A DNA stretch of 64,000 nt from Desulfosediminicola flagellatus (lineage in GTDB: Bacteria; Desulfobacterota; Desulfobulbia; Desulfobulbales; Desulfocapsaceae), in assembly GCF_005116655.2 (NCBI RefSeq), contig NZ_CP050698.1, forward strand, positions 1,256,001 to 1,320,000. The letters are read 5' to 3'. The translations under genes and the position numbers were made by a program. The notes below the pieces were generated by a model. The model had not been told where the DNA came from, made no database searches, and saw nothing but the letters and a program-made list of their open reading frames with translations. Shown in pieces: positions 52,863 to 62,085 of this stretch (the first letter of the stretch is position 1; the number at the start of each line of letters is the position of its first letter).

Positions 52863-53063
52863 ATGAAACGTATACTCATCATTGATATTGGTCGTTGCAG
52901 CGACTGCTATGGCTGCATTGAAATTGCCCCGAATGTTTTTAGGGTAAACGAGGCCACTGGGCGCATGGAAGTTGTTGATATGAATACGTATCCTGAAGAT
53001 ATTATTCAGGAAGCGATCAAGAATTGCCCAAAAGATTGTATTTATTGGGAAGAAAGTGATTAG
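52863..53063 (+). CDS. Small single-cluster ferredoxin
   Basis: A 66-residue ferredoxin: GRCSDCYGCIEIAPNVF carries Cys12, Cys15 and Cys18, and KNCPKDCIYWEE carries the distant Cys55 (and Cys59). This is the monocluster [4Fe-4S] or [3Fe-4S] type. The ATG at 52863 yields the family N-terminus MKRILIIDIGRC with an AGGA upstream; the in-frame ATG at 52803 would add 20 unrelated residues. It is possibly an electron donor in the adjoining oxygen-defence set. Confidence 0.85.
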   Translation: MKRILIIDIGRCSDCYGCIEIAPNVFRVNEATGRMEVVDMNTYPEDIIQEAIKNCPKDCIYWEESD

Positions 53064-53139
53064 TTCATGTCTCTTATATGCAATCGCGATGAAAAGTATA
53101 ATTCAGCGATTCAAGAGGGAGTTGAAAAGATTGTACAAA

Positions 53140-53308
53140 GCTCAGCTGAGTGAAGTGAGGGGTGAGGAGAGAAGGGTTAGGAGTAACAGCTCAAAGCGAT
53201 TGATTTCTTCTCAACTAAATGAAATTGCTGGAATCTAAAAAAGACTCAACTTGGCAATCTGCGACGCCTCACACCTCACGCCTCTCTCCTCACCTTTGCA
53301 AGCTGAAG
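53140..53308. repeat. Inverted heptamer element, CTTTGCAAGC type, copy 1
   Basis: The left arm has AGTGAGGGGTGAGGAGAG and GGTTAGGAGTAA. The right arm has CGCCTCAC-ACCTCAC-GCCTCTCTCCTCACC and ends CTTTGCAAGC. The arms are inverted around a 75-base centre. A second copy with the same right end lies at 61197-61350. The arm would be translated as TPHTSRLSPHL if the next gene were started too far upstream. Confidence 0.8.
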
Positions 53309-53347
53309 ATTAGTGGTAATCATAATTTTATTTTTAAGGAAAAACGC

Positions 53348-54058
53348 GTGGGAAAAAATATAGCACAAAAAATATCAATAGCTCTGATTGCGACACTCAT
53401 CGGTGTAGCGTTTATGTATTTCGATATTGGAAGATTTCTGACGCTTGATTATATAAAATCGTCACAGCTCCAGTTTCAGGAATTATATCAGGCTAACCGG
53501 TTGGCTGTTATCGGGGGATTTACAGCATTATACATTACAGTAACTGCTTTATCCCTGCCTGGTGCTGCTGTGTTGACACTTGCCAGTGGTGCATTTTTCG
53601 GTCTGACAATAGGAACATTGGTCGCTTCTGTCGCCTCAACAATAGGGGCAACTCTTGCCTGTTTTGTGGCGCGGACTCTGCTGCGTGACTGGGTGCAGGG
53701 CAAATTTGGAGAAAAACTGAAGACGATAAATGAGGGTGTAGACAGAGAGGGTGGATTTTACCTGTTTACTGTAAGGCTGATTCCAGTTTTCCCATTTTTC
53801 GTTATTAATCTGGTTATGGGACTCACCTCAATGCGTCTCTCTACATTTTTCTGGGTTTCTCAAATTGGAATGCTTCCAGCCACATTTGTCTTTGTAAACG
53901 CAGGCAAAGAGCTTGCAAAGATTGATTCTCTCTCAGGAATTCTCTCTCCGACACTCATTATTTCATTCGTTATATTAGGTATATTCCCTATCACTGTGAA
54001 AAAGATTATGCAGTATGTTCGGCCACGGTTTGCTCCTGAAAAAGCAGGTGAAAAATGA
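53348..54058 (+). CDS. TVP38/TMEM64 (DedA/SNARE-associated) family membrane protein
   Basis: A 236-residue polytopic protein with a family-typical core: LSLPGAAVLTLASGAFFGLTIG, then IGATLACFVARTLLRDWV with the conserved Arg, REGGFYLFTVRLIPVFPFFVINLVMGLT, and FFWVSQIGMLPATFVFVNAGKEL. About five membrane segments. The family includes lipid scramblase-like proteins; the function here is unknown. The start is a GTG at 53348 with an AAGGA site eight bases before it; an ATG at 53219 would translate the heptamer repeat and is rejected. Confidence 0.87.
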   Translation: MGKNIAQKISIALIATLIGVAFMYFDIGRFLTLDYIKSSQLQFQELYQANRLAVIGGFTALYITVTALSLPGAAVLTLASGAFFGLTIGTLVASVASTIGATLACFVARTLLRDWVQGKFGEKLKTINEGVDREGGFYLFTVRLIPVFPFFVINLVMGLTSMRLSTFFWVSQIGMLPATFVFVNAGKELAKIDSLSGILSPTLIISFVILGIFPITVKKIMQYVRPRFAPEKAGEK

Positions 54059-54091
54059 TCGGTCTAATATGGCAAAAAAGAGAAGAATATC

Positions 54092-54844
54092 ATGTTGAAA
54101 CGGATACTAATTAGCCAACTGTGCAGTATTATATTGATGACATCTATTGCTCTTGCAGGAACAGAGCAACTGCATAATGAGTGGTCCGGTTTGCTGGCTA
54201 CCTATGTTAAAGAGGGCAAGGTTGATTACCAGGGTTTTAAGCAGGATGAAGCACAACTGGATAGCTATCTTGCGCGTCTTAACGCGACAGATCCTGAGGC
54301 TCTCAACGAACAGGATCGTCTCGCGTTGTATATAAATGCGTACAATGCCTACACTATAAAACTGATCCTGAAGAACTTCAGTAAGGGGCAGCCTGTAAAA
54401 TCCATTAAAAAAATTGGTGGATTGTTTTCATCTCCCTGGTCAATCCGTTTTGCAGATATCGGTGGGAAAACCCTTACGCTCGATGAAATTGAGCATGATA
54501 TTATTCGTCCCTTATTCAACGATCCACGTGTTCATTTTGCTGTAAATTGTGCTTCAAAAAGTTGCCCGCCGCTGATAAGTGAGGCGTATACCGGTGCCAT
54601 GCTTAATGAGCAGCTTGAGGCAAATACTATCGATTTTTTACATAACCGTGAGTTTAACAATATCTCAGGGGATACACTTTACGTTTCAAAAATATTCAAA
54701 TGGTTTGGTGAAGATTTTTCTGGAGATATTACAGGATTTGTAAAAAAATATGCACAGGGCGAGTTACGTGCAGGGATAGATGCTGCAGGGGATAAGCTGA
54801 AGGTGAGCTATCTTGATTATGACTGGTCAATTAACAGTCAGTAA
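54092..54844 (+). CDS. DUF547-containing secreted protein
   Basis: A 250-residue exported protein. The signal peptide is MLKRILISQLCSIILMTSIALA (cleavage before GTEQ). DUF547 blocks follow: GKVDYQGFKQDEAQLDSYLARL, RLALYINAYNAYTIKLIL, LTLDEIEHDIIRPLFNDPRVHFAVNC and CASKSCPPLISEAYTG. The family resembles papain/transglutaminase-like folds but its activity is unestablished. It follows the TVP38-family gene by 33 bases, an association often seen, so the two probably share a transcript. Confidence 0.88.
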   Translation: MLKRILISQLCSIILMTSIALAGTEQLHNEWSGLLATYVKEGKVDYQGFKQDEAQLDSYLARLNATDPEALNEQDRLALYINAYNAYTIKLILKNFSKGQPVKSIKKIGGLFSSPWSIRFADIGGKTLTLDEIEHDIIRPLFNDPRVHFAVNCASKSCPPLISEAYTGAMLNEQLEANTIDFLHNREFNNISGDTLYVSKIFKWFGEDFSGDITGFVKKYAQGELRAGIDAAGDKLKVSYLDYDWSINSQ

Positions 54845-55076
54845 TCCGATTTTGCTGGTGTTTTTTTCTGTCAACTTTGCCTGTCAGGTAACTCAATCAT
54901 TCAACATTTTCATCTGCAGCAATCTCCCGGGCAACCCTATTATCTGTTTTAACTTGGTCTGGAATAGGGTAGGTAATAGCAGTTGGCGTAGAATGAGCGG
55001 AATCGATGATTGAGTACACAATCTTTTTGGCTCAGTTCACGATAATTGAGAAGAAGCGTGTTGGAAAAGATTGAGA

Positions 55077-55988
55077 ATGTCAGAATTACTCCCCGAAATT
55101 ACCATTTACACAGATGGTTCCTGTAGCCCGAATCCCGGAGAGGGTGGGTGGGCTGTTGCCTTTATTGCGCCTGATAATACAAGCGAGACACTTCATGGCG
55201 GCGAGAAGCAGACAACCAATAATCGTATGGAACTCACTGCTGCGCTTAAAGCACTGCAGCATCTCACCACTTCCCATGATATCACCCTGCATACAGATTC
55301 CCGTTACCTCAAAGATGGTATAACTGAGTGGCTGGAAAACTGGCGAAAACGCGATTGGACCACCATTACAGGTGAAGATGTAGCTAACCGCGATCTGTGG
55401 CAGCAACTCTCTGAAGAGATCAAGCGACACAAGATTTCATGGCAATGGGTAAAGGGGCACGCTGATAACGAGTGGAATATTCTGGTCGATAAACTTGCAG
55501 GTTCTGTACGACAACGTCCGAATCTGCCCTTGAACGACAGGGAAGCTGTTCATATATTTCTCTCTATTACCTGGCGTCAGAAATTTCTAGCAGGTGCCTG
55601 GGCCGGAGTCATGCAGTACCGCGATACCTATAAGGTGGTCGGGGGATTCAGGGCGGAAGGAAGCGGGAATAGTTTGCATATTTTTTCTGCAATTGAGGCA
55701 CTCCGGAATTTGAAACGACCTCTGGCAATTCATCTCTACACGACTTCCGGCTACTTAAAAGATGGCGCCACTAACTGGATGCCGCAATGGCGTCGGCGTG
55801 ACTGGCTTACCCGTGAGGGGCTTGAAGTCAGCAATCGTCAGGACTGGCAGGATCTGGCCGATCTGCTCCACTATATTCCGGTAAAATTTCACCAGATTGA
55901 TAAGGAAAACCCGCCATGCCATATTCTGGAAGCTAAAGAAATTGCCAAAGACCTTTTTGAAAGTGAGCATGAAAAAGAAAATGCATGA
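55077..55988 (+). CDS. rnhA: Ribonuclease HI with a second, degenerate RNase H domain
   Basis: A 303-residue protein. Domain 1 (about 7-145) is a complete RNase HI: YTDGSCSPNPGEGGW (Asp13), NNRMELTAAL (Glu52), LHTDSRYLKDG (Asp74), KGHADNEWN and LVDKLA (Asp138). It removes RNA from RNA:DNA hybrids. Domain 2 (about 158-300) repeats the fold but lacks the catalytic acids: GAWAGVMQYRDTY, LHIFSAIEAL (His201 in place of Glu52), YTTSGYLKDG (Thr223 in place of Asp74), then NWMPQWRRRDWLTREG, mirroring EWLENWRKRDWTTITGE of domain 1. Normal RNase HI has about 150 residues. ATG 55077 is preferred to the TTG at 55071. Confidence 0.92.
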   Translation: MSELLPEITIYTDGSCSPNPGEGGWAVAFIAPDNTSETLHGGEKQTTNNRMELTAALKALQHLTTSHDITLHTDSRYLKDGITEWLENWRKRDWTTITGEDVANRDLWQQLSEEIKRHKISWQWVKGHADNEWNILVDKLAGSVRQRPNLPLNDREAVHIFLSITWRQKFLAGAWAGVMQYRDTYKVVGGFRAEGSGNSLHIFSAIEALRNLKRPLAIHLYTTSGYLKDGATNWMPQWRRRDWLTREGLEVSNRQDWQDLADLLHYIPVKFHQIDKENPPCHILEAKEIAKDLFESEHEKENA

Positions 55989-56073
55989 ATGTGATAATCT
56001 GTGTGAAGTGCAGGCGGCCGGAATAGTATGAGTTACTCCCTCCCCCCAAAAAAGAAAAAAGAAAAGCAAAAAT

Positions 56074-58092
56074 ATGGATATTCCTTTCGAGCTTGTCTCT
56101 CCTTTTGAACCTTCGGGCGATCAGCCCCATGCTATAGAAGTCCTTACAAAGGGTGTAGAAGAGGGCGCGAAAAATCAGGTGCTTCTTGGTGTTACAGGAT
56201 CAGGCAAGACCTTTACTATGGCAAGTATTGTGGCCAGGGTTCAACGTCCTACCCTGGTAATTGCACCGAATAAAACCCTCGCAGCACAGCTGTTTGCCGA
56301 GTTTAAAGAACTGTTTCCCAATAATGCGGTTGAATATTTCGTCTCATATTATGACTACTACCAGCCGGAAGCGTATATCCCCCAGTCGGATACCTATATT
56401 GAGAAAGATTCTGCAATTAATGATGCCATAGATAAGTTGCGCCACTCTGCAACCCGATCCCTGCTCACCAGACGTGATGTGCTGATTGTTGCTTCTGTGA
56501 GCTGTATTTACGGTCTGGGTTCACCCGAAGAATATCGCAATATGCATCTGTTTTTGCAGCGTGATAAAGAACACCCCATGGATGAGGTGACACGACGTCT
56601 GGTATATATGCTCTTTGAGCGAAATGATATATCCTTTCATCGTGGAACCTTCAGAGTTCGTGGCGATGTTATCGATATTTTTCCGGTCCATGAAGAAGAA
56701 CGTGCAATACGACTCGAATTTTTTGGAGACACAATAGAATCCATCACTGTCATCGATCCGCTTCGTGGTGTGGTGCTCGAAGAACTGGACGAATATACTG
56801 TGTTTCCGGGAAGCCACTTTGTAACGTCAAAAGATCGGTTGCAGATTGCCCAGCGAACAATCAAAGAAGAACTGGTAGAGACGCTCGATCAGTTTTACAA
56901 AGAAAACCGACTGGTTGAAGCGCAACGTCTCGATCAGCGCACTATGTTTGATCTCGAGATGATACAGGAACTCGGCTATTGTAACGGTATTGAAAATTAC
57001 AGTCGCCATCTTACAGGTAAACAGGTTGGATCGCCGCCACCAACCTTGTTGGACTATTTTCCTGAAGATTTTCTCCTCTTTATCGATGAGAGCCATATTG
57101 GTATCGGTCAGCTCAACGGAATGTACAATGGTGACCGGTCGCGCAAGAAGACACTGGTAAACTTCGGTTTTCGTCTGCCTTCAGCCCTGGATAATCGTCC
57201 GTTGCGTTTTGATGAATTCAAGGATCGCATCCATCAGGCAATATATGTTTCGGCAACTCCCGGAAATTATGAAATGGATAATGCGGAAGGGCGGATTGTT
57301 GAACAGGTTATCCGGCCTACAGGGTTGCTTGATCCTGTTATTGAAATACGGCCTGCAAAGGATCAGGTTGATGATCTGCTGGAGGAGATACGTATACGCA
57401 GTGATCGAAATGAAGCTGTTCTTGTCACCACGCTGACCAAGCGGATGGCTGAAGATTTGACGGATTATTATGAAAAGCTGGGTATTCGCGTTCGGTATCT
57501 CCACTCGGATATTAAAACCCTGGAACGTGTCGAGTTGATACGTGATCTGCGAAATGGCGAATATAATGTTCTGGTCGGCATCAACCTTTTACGGGAGGGG
57601 CTTGATATCCCGGAAGTTTCTTTGGTGGCGATACTCGATGCGGATAAAGAAGGATTTTTGCGTTCTGAGCGATCACTCGTACAGACCTGCGGACGTGCTG
57701 CCAGAAACTCTGAGGGACTTGTTATTATGTATGCTGATGATATCACCGGTTCAATGCAGTATACCATCGACGAGACTGAGCGCAGAAGAAAGTTGCAGCA
57801 GGAATTTAACGAAGAGCATAATATCATCCCGACAACAATTATCTCTAATGTTAAAAATTCCATGCAGCAACATTTGCAGAATTCCGGGTATGTTATTGAC
57901 GATCACCAGCAGGCTTTGCTGGAGGCAGCGGAAGAACTGCCAATCTACAGTTCGATCAGTGAATTGGAAAAAGAGATTAAAAAACTTGAAAAACAGATGC
58001 ATGAGGCAGCCCAGGATTTAGCATTTGAAGAGGCGGCACGATTGCGGGATAGAATTAAAACCATAAGAAAATTGGAAATTGAGCTCGGATGA
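56074..58092 (+). CDS. uvrB: Excinuclease ABC subunit B
   Basis: DNA-damage-loading helicase of nucleotide excision repair, 672 residues. [14 protein letters not shown], Walker [13 protein letters not shown] (Lys near 45), the beta-hairpin [34 protein letters not shown] (DESH Walker B), and [19 protein letters not shown] are all UvrB signatures. The C-terminal UVR motif is [22 protein letters not shown]. Length is normal. Its stop overlaps the start of the acyltransferase gene (ATGA). Confidence 0.98.
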   Translation: MDIPFELVSPFEPSGDQPHAIEVLTKGVEEGAKNQVLLGVTGSGKTFTMASIVARVQRPTLVIAPNKTLAAQLFAEFKELFPNNAVEYFVSYYDYYQPEAYIPQSDTYIEKDSAINDAIDKLRHSATRSLLTRRDVLIVASVSCIYGLGSPEEYRNMHLFLQRDKEHPMDEVTRRLVYMLFERNDISFHRGTFRVRGDVIDIFPVHEEERAIRLEFFGDTIESITVIDPLRGVVLEELDEYTVFPGSHFVTSKDRLQIAQRTIKEELVETLDQFYKENRLVEAQRLDQRTMFDLEMIQELGYCNGIENYSRHLTGKQVGSPPPTLLDYFPEDFLLFIDESHIGIGQLNGMYNGDRSRKKTLVNFGFRLPSALDNRPLRFDEFKDRIHQAIYVSATPGNYEMDNAEGRIVEQVIRPTGLLDPVIEIRPAKDQVDDLLEEIRIRSDRNEAVLVTTLTKRMAEDLTDYYEKLGIRVRYLHSDIKTLERVELIRDLRNGEYNVLVGINLLREGLDIPEVSLVAILDADKEGFLRSERSLVQTCGRAARNSEGLVIMYADDITGSMQYTIDETERRRKLQQEFNEEHNIIPTTIISNVKNSMQQHLQNSGYVIDDHQQALLEAAEELPIYSSISELEKEIKKLEKQMHEAAQDLAFEEAARLRDRIKTIRKLEIELG

Positions 58093-58760
58093 AAGACGGT
58101 CTCTTGATGAAAATATCGCTACGTGTTGTTCCTTTCCTTGTTGGTTGGCTGAGCCGTTTATGGTTTGCCACGTGCAAGGTGCGGGTGCATGGAAGTGAGC
58201 ATCGGTTAAACACGTTAGATAATAACAAACAGGTTATCGTAACCTTCTGGCACTACTCCCTGCTGGGAGCATTTCAGTTGCTCAAGAACTATAATGGCGT
58301 GACTTTGGTAAGCTCAAGCAAAGATGGTGATTATATTGCCAGGCTTGTCGAAAATTTTGGTTTTTCCACCATACGTGGTTCTAGAAATAATAACGGTGTC
58401 CAGGCCCTAAAGGATTTGATACGGGTGGCCCGCAGAGGTGAAAATACTGCCTTAGTTGCTGATGGTTCTCAGGGGCCGGCCAGAGTGTTGCAACCGGGTT
58501 CGATTTTGCTCTCTTCCCGTACAGGGGTTCCTATATTACCTGTAGCCTGGGGAGCATCAAAATATGTGACAATTCCTTCCTGGGACAGGACCGCATTCCC
58601 AAAACCATTTTCGACAGTGGATTTTGTCTATGGTGAACCGTTGCTGGTGCCGTCCGGGATCAAAGGGGAAGCACTGGAAGAATATCGGTTACTCCTTGAA
58701 ACTCGACTCAACACGCTCTATGAAGAGATGTGGGGAAAGCACAATATACACGAGCATTGA
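58089..58760 (+). CDS. Lysophospholipid acyltransferase-like protein (DUF374)
   Basis: A 223-residue protein of the DUF374 acyltransferase family (PF04028). It starts with a hydrophobic N-terminus, then [17 protein letters not shown], where HxxxLL replaces the classic Hxxxx[19 protein letters not shown], the [17 protein letters not shown] motif and [15 protein letters not shown] (the lipid A/phospholipid acyltransferase block) follow. It probably acylates a lipid A or phospholipid precursor at the inner membrane. It overlaps uvrB by 4 bp. Confidence 0.87.
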   Translation: MKDGLLMKISLRVVPFLVGWLSRLWFATCKVRVHGSEHRLNTLDNNKQVIVTFWHYSLLGAFQLLKNYNGVTLVSSSKDGDYIARLVENFGFSTIRGSRNNNGVQALKDLIRVARRGENTALVADGSQGPARVLQPGSILLSSRTGVPILPVAWGASKYVTIPSWDRTAFPKPFSTVDFVYGEPLLVPSGIKGEALEEYRLLLETRLNTLYEEMWGKHNIHEH

Positions 58761-58853
58761 TAGCTGCGAGGCTGCTCTTGATATCTTTCAAATGATATAC
58801 GAATACACTAATATATTTACAATCTATAAACGTTAATTAGATAGTTACCAGAT

Positions 58854-60236
58854 ATGCAGACTAAAGGACTAGTTGTTGCGGGGCTTGCAGGCGGCTCCGG
58901 TAAAAGTGTTGTGTCAGTAGGCCTCACCGCCGCCCTTGCAGCCAGAGGGAATACTGTTGTGCCGTTTAAAAAGGGGCCGGACTATATTGATGCCGGCTGG
59001 CTACAGCTGGCGGCCAATCGAAAATGCTATAATCTCGATCCTTATCTGGTTGAGCAGGAGGAGCTGAAAAGATCTTTCTATACGCATTCAGTCGGGGCGG
59101 ACATTGCTTTACTCGAGGGAAACCGTGGTCTCTATGACGGTGTTAATCCCGAGGGTGGGTATTCTACAGCAGAGCTTGCTATCACTTTAAAGATGCCGGT
59201 CCTGTTGGTTGTAAACTGCACGAAGACTACCCGCACTGTAGCGGCAATGGTACTGGGGTGCATGCATCTTGATGAGCGCATTGATATACGTGGAGTTGTA
59301 CTTAATCAGATTGCCACTGAACGGCAGCGACGACTCGTTACTGAAGCGGTTGAGCGGTATACAGGTGTTCCTGTGCTTGGTGTAATTCCACGGATGGGGC
59401 GGGATATTTTCCCAATGCGTCACCTCGGCATGGTCCCTTATCAGGAATATACGGATAGCGGCGATGCCTTATCATTTCTTATCGAAACGGTTACCGCTAA
59501 TGTTGATATCGACCGTGTAGAGTCGATAATGGCACCACTGGAAGATGTTGAGTACTCTTCGAATGTAGTTCACGATCTGCACTCTGTAAAAACTGATATA
59601 CGCATAGGGGTACTTCAGGATGCAGCATTTCAGTTTTACTATTCTGAGAATTTAGAAGCTCTTGAGCAGGGCGGGGCTGAACTGGTTCCGCTTAATGCCC
59701 TTTCAGATAAAAAACTCCCTGAGCTTGATGGCTTGTATATCGGTGGCGGTTTTCCTGAGACCAGTGCTAGCTCACTTGCAGCAAATGAGAGTTTTCGTCA
59801 GTCTATAAAAGCTGCGGCAGATAGCGGATTACCTATTTATGCCGAGTGTGGCGGGCTCATCTATCTTGGACAGTCGATTTTGATTGATGATGAAGAATAT
59901 CCGCTTGCTGGAGTATTTCCGGCCCGTTTCGGCATGTCTGAAAAGCCTCAGGCCCATGGGTATTCAACATTTACCGTTAAAAAAGAAAACCCATTTTATC
60001 CTCTGGGGACTACAGCCAAAGGGCATGAGTTCCGCTACTCAACAGTTTTGGAATGGGGCGGTAGTGAGCAGGATATGACCGTTGTGATGCAACGTGGTAA
60101 AGGGTTTGTCGACAAACAGGATGGGTTGATCTATAAAAATGTCCTGGCCATGTATACCCATGTTCATGCTGATGGTACTCCCGAATGGGCACCCGGTTTT
60201 CTCAAACGCTGCAGGGAATTTAAAGCAGGAAGCTGA
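58854..60236 (+). CDS. cbiA: Cobyrinate a,c-diamide synthase
   Basis: A 460-residue enzyme of cobalamin synthesis that amidates the a and c side chains with ATP and glutamine. The N-terminal P-loop-like domain has GLAGGSGKSVVSVGL and PFKKGPDYIDAGWLQLAANR; EGNRGLYDGV follows. The C-terminal type I glutamine amidotransferase domain has the nucleophile in YAECGGLIYLG and the His in MYTHVHADGTPEWAPGFL. The sequence fits CbiA/CobB; the sulfite reductase-related homologues that also carry both domains are less likely. No cobalamin riboswitch is visible in the 93 bases upstream. Confidence 0.93.
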   Translation: MQTKGLVVAGLAGGSGKSVVSVGLTAALAARGNTVVPFKKGPDYIDAGWLQLAANRKCYNLDPYLVEQEELKRSFYTHSVGADIALLEGNRGLYDGVNPEGGYSTAELAITLKMPVLLVVNCTKTTRTVAAMVLGCMHLDERIDIRGVVLNQIATERQRRLVTEAVERYTGVPVLGVIPRMGRDIFPMRHLGMVPYQEYTDSGDALSFLIETVTANVDIDRVESIMAPLEDVEYSSNVVHDLHSVKTDIRIGVLQDAAFQFYYSENLEALEQGGAELVPLNALSDKKLPELDGLYIGGGFPETSASSLAANESFRQSIKAAADSGLPIYAECGGLIYLGQSILIDDEEYPLAGVFPARFGMSEKPQAHGYSTFTVKKENPFYPLGTTAKGHEFRYSTVLEWGGSEQDMTVVMQRGKGFVDKQDGLIYKNVLAMYTHVHADGTPEWAPGFLKRCREFKAGS

Positions 60237-60255
60237 GACGATCTTCAGGTCGAAG

Positions 60256-60294
60256 AAAAAGGCGGGATAAAAAAACAAAAGACATTATCCCGCC
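60256..60294 (-). terminator. Terminator between convergent cbiA and the minus-strand gene
   Basis: GGCGGGATAA and TTATCCCGCC form a 10-bp stem with a 14-base A-rich loop. On the minus strand it is followed by TTTTTCTTC. It serves the minus-strand hypothetical gene and may also limit cbiA read-through. Confidence 0.8.
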
Positions 60295-60310
60295 CATAAG
60301 TGAAGTAAGA

Positions 60311-60664
60311 TCAGTTTACAGGGGCAGAACCGAGAACTTTTACACTGATATCTCGTTGTTGTTCTGCTGATGGAGCCGGTTCTACCCAGTGGATAAATGA
60401 TTCGGTAACACGCATAAATGCTCCGTTATCCTCTTTGCATTGGGCGCAGATCGACTCAGCTTCATCTCTGTACATAATGATTTTTGATGCTGGCTCACCG
60501 TCTTTATCCAGAGACGCCATTTTTCGACAGCCACAGTTAAGGCGGACGACGACTACCCCTATTCCATCAGGGCTGCCTTCCAGGATTCCTTCAATCATTG
60601 CCAGTTCACGTTTTTCAGGAGTAGTTCGCTGTTTTATAGTGTTTTCAGATTCTTTCTTTGCCAT
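60311..60664 (-). CDS. Hypothetical cysteine-rich small protein
   Basis: A 117-residue soluble protein with a charged N-terminus (MAKKESENTIKQRTTPEKRELAMIEG). The middle shows VRLNCGCRKMAS and ESICAQCKEDNGAFMRV, where CxC plus CxxC could bind zinc or iron. No known domain recognised. It has its own terminator. The start ATG has a strongly purine-rich upstream region (GAAAAGAGC). Confidence 0.72.
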   Translation of the reverse strand: MAKKESENTIKQRTTPEKRELAMIEGILEGSPDGIGVVVVRLNCGCRKMASLDKDGEPASKIIMYRDEAESICAQCKEDNGAFMRVTESFIHWVEPAPSAEQQRDISVKVLGSAPVN

Positions 60665-60967
60665 GATAGCTCTTTTCGGTGGAAAATTATTGAGTTAAAG
60701 TGCCAGGACTCATAGGGAAAAGCCAATCGAACGAAATATCTGCATGCAGGAAAGTTCACCATGATCGAACGTATCTGAAATTTCGGTGGTAAGCCTCAGC
60801 CATGATGCAGAAGTCAGGTCTATTGACGGGTTTTTCCGGTAGTCTTTAGTGGTATTATCATCCTTTGTGAGGATATGATTCATGATTATGTAAAGCCGGG
60901 ATGAACCCGAAGTCTGAGCAACATAATTTGAAATCCGTTACATGGTCAATATATATTAATCTGATTC

Positions 60968-61030
60968 CCCCTAAATCTCAGCTTCGAAATGTGAGGCGTA
61001 AGGTGTGAGGCGTAAGGCGGAAATGACACT
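60968..61030 (+). repeat. Dispersed GTGAGGC/GTAAGGT repeat, copy 3
   Basis: CCCTAAATCTCAGCTTC, GTGAGGC-GTAAGGT-GTGAGGC-GTAAGGC, then GGAAATGACACTT. Nearly identical in flanks to the copy at 40433-40495 and to the inverted one at 46612-46688. Confidence 0.87.
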
Positions 61031-61196
61031 TGCAAATGATTTTCTTACGATTTTGTATAAGTGAATTGATAAAGATATCTGATAGATATGTCATCGCGTT
61101 ATAACGGGTTATAACAGCATGAAATGCTTCTCGCAGTCCTTCTCTATACGAGGCGTGCTGAGTTTCATGAGTAATTGGATATATTAATACGACCCT

Positions 61197-61350
61197 AATC
61201 CTCAGCTTGTATTGTGAGGCGTTGGAGGTTAGGAGTGAGCAGTATAAACCCTTTCGATATGCAGATACAGTACGTTGCCAAATCTTTCTGGACTAATGTA
61301 GTTGTCACCTTACGCCTCACCCCTCTCTCCTCACCTTTGCAAGCGCATTG
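61197..61350. repeat. Inverted heptamer element, CTTTGCAAGC type, copy 2
   Basis: The left arm has TCAGCTT, GTGAGGCGTTGGAGGTTAGG and AGTGAG. The right arm has TTACGCCTCAC-CCCTCTCTCCTCACC and ends CTTTGCAAGC. It shares the exact CTCTCTCCTCACCTTTGCAAGC end with the element at 53140-53308 and a similar total length (about 155-170 bases). Confidence 0.8.
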
Positions 61351-61687
61351 GTGATGTGTTTGTTTGAATGTCATGTACAAGGTATCTATTTTTCTACACT
61401 GAAAATTTGAGCTCACCGAAATACTCGGGTCCTCTCAGTTCCTTACATTACTATGGTGCATAACTATGAGGATATCGGCTAACCTGCTGTTGTTATGTGT
61501 GTGTGCTGGTTTGGTTGAGCGAAGTGTGCAAAATGACGCATCTCGCTGCATGTTACGAAAGGAGTAAAATGTCATATTATCGGGGTGATACTGTGTGAGA
61601 ACTCTCAGTAGTGTTCCGCGAAAAGTGCTATTTAATATATTGAAAAAACGTCATTTTTTACACTTCTGTGAGGGTTTTTATTTTTTC

Positions 61688-61716
61688 TTGACAAAAAACT
61701 GGCCGTACATTAATTG
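61688..61716 (+). promoter_or_regulatory. Candidate sigma-70-like promoter of the 2x[4Fe-4S]-type ferredoxin
   Basis: A perfect TTGACA -35 at 61688-61693, preceded by a T-rich tract, is followed after 16-17 bases by TTAATT/TAATTG as a weak -10. The transcript would start about 95 bases before the ferredoxin ATG. Confidence 0.5.
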
Positions 61717-61815
61717 GAGTAGTACACGAAATAACTCATTCGTGAAGGTATTTGGATTACATAAAAAATGTTTGAAGAATACTTCTCTAAATTATCCAAA
61801 TAATGGAGGTGTATT

Positions 61816-62001
61816 ATGTTTGAAGTAGTTGTAGATAAAGATAAATGTACTGGCGATGAAGAGTGTGTATCCGCATGTCCTGCGCAGGTTTTCGAGATGG
61901 CAGACGGTAAAGCAGAAGTAGTAGAGCCAGATGAGTGCCTTGGTTGTGAGACTTGTGTTGAAGTTTGTCCTGAAGGTGCTATCACTGTTACAGAAATGTA
62001 A
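61816..62001 (+). CDS. Ferredoxin with Asp-substituted first cluster (7Fe/8Fe type)
   Basis: A 61-residue ferredoxin. The second motif is canonical (CLGCETCVEVCPEG: Cys41, 44, 47, 51). The first is CTGDEECVSACP: Cys11, Asp14, Cys17 and Cys21, so an aspartate stands where the second cysteine is expected. The same Asp at position 14 is an iron ligand in Pyrococcus furiosus ferredoxin and allows interconversion of 3Fe and 4Fe forms. Strong GGAGGT ribosome site. It is transcribed alone, with promoter and terminator. Confidence 0.92.
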   Translation: MFEVVVDKDKCTGDEECVSACPAQVFEMADGKAEVVEPDECLGCETCVEVCPEGAITVTEM

Positions 62002-62027
62002 TAGCCCGTACATTCAGTGTCACAAGG

Positions 62028-62066
62028 CAAGCCCATCTCCTATCAGGGGATGGGCTTGTCTTATTT
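62028..62066 (+). terminator. Rho-independent terminator after the ferredoxin gene
   Basis: CAAGCCCATC and GATGGGCTTG pair perfectly around an 11-base loop and are followed by TCTTATTTG. The next gene's start lies 20 bases beyond. Confidence 0.85.
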
Positions 62067-62085
62067 GTAAGGAAAGAAGTATCAG

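Larger units (their letters stand above)
60665..61687. other. Long intergenic region with repeats, no supported gene
   Basis: More than 1 kb without a convincing gene; the short open frames lack ribosome sites and recognisable domains. It contains the two repeat elements listed separately. The remainder is AT-rich, including a run of T and A near 61665-61690 just before the ferredoxin promoter. No RNA gene was recognised. Confidence 0.6.

Noticed and set aside
53219..53347. N-terminal extension of the TVP38-family protein
   Set aside because: It would translate the heptamer repeat (TPHTSRLSPHL); the GTG at 53348 has a good ribosome site and gives the family N-terminus.
58761..58853. Cobalamin riboswitch upstream of cobyrinate diamide synthase
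   Set aside because: The gap is only 93 bases, AT-rich, and lacks a B12-box-like sequence.
61595..61828. Small open frame before the ferredoxin gene
   Set aside because: It overlaps the probable promoter and ribosome site of the ferredoxin gene, and has no family resemblance or ribosome site of its own.
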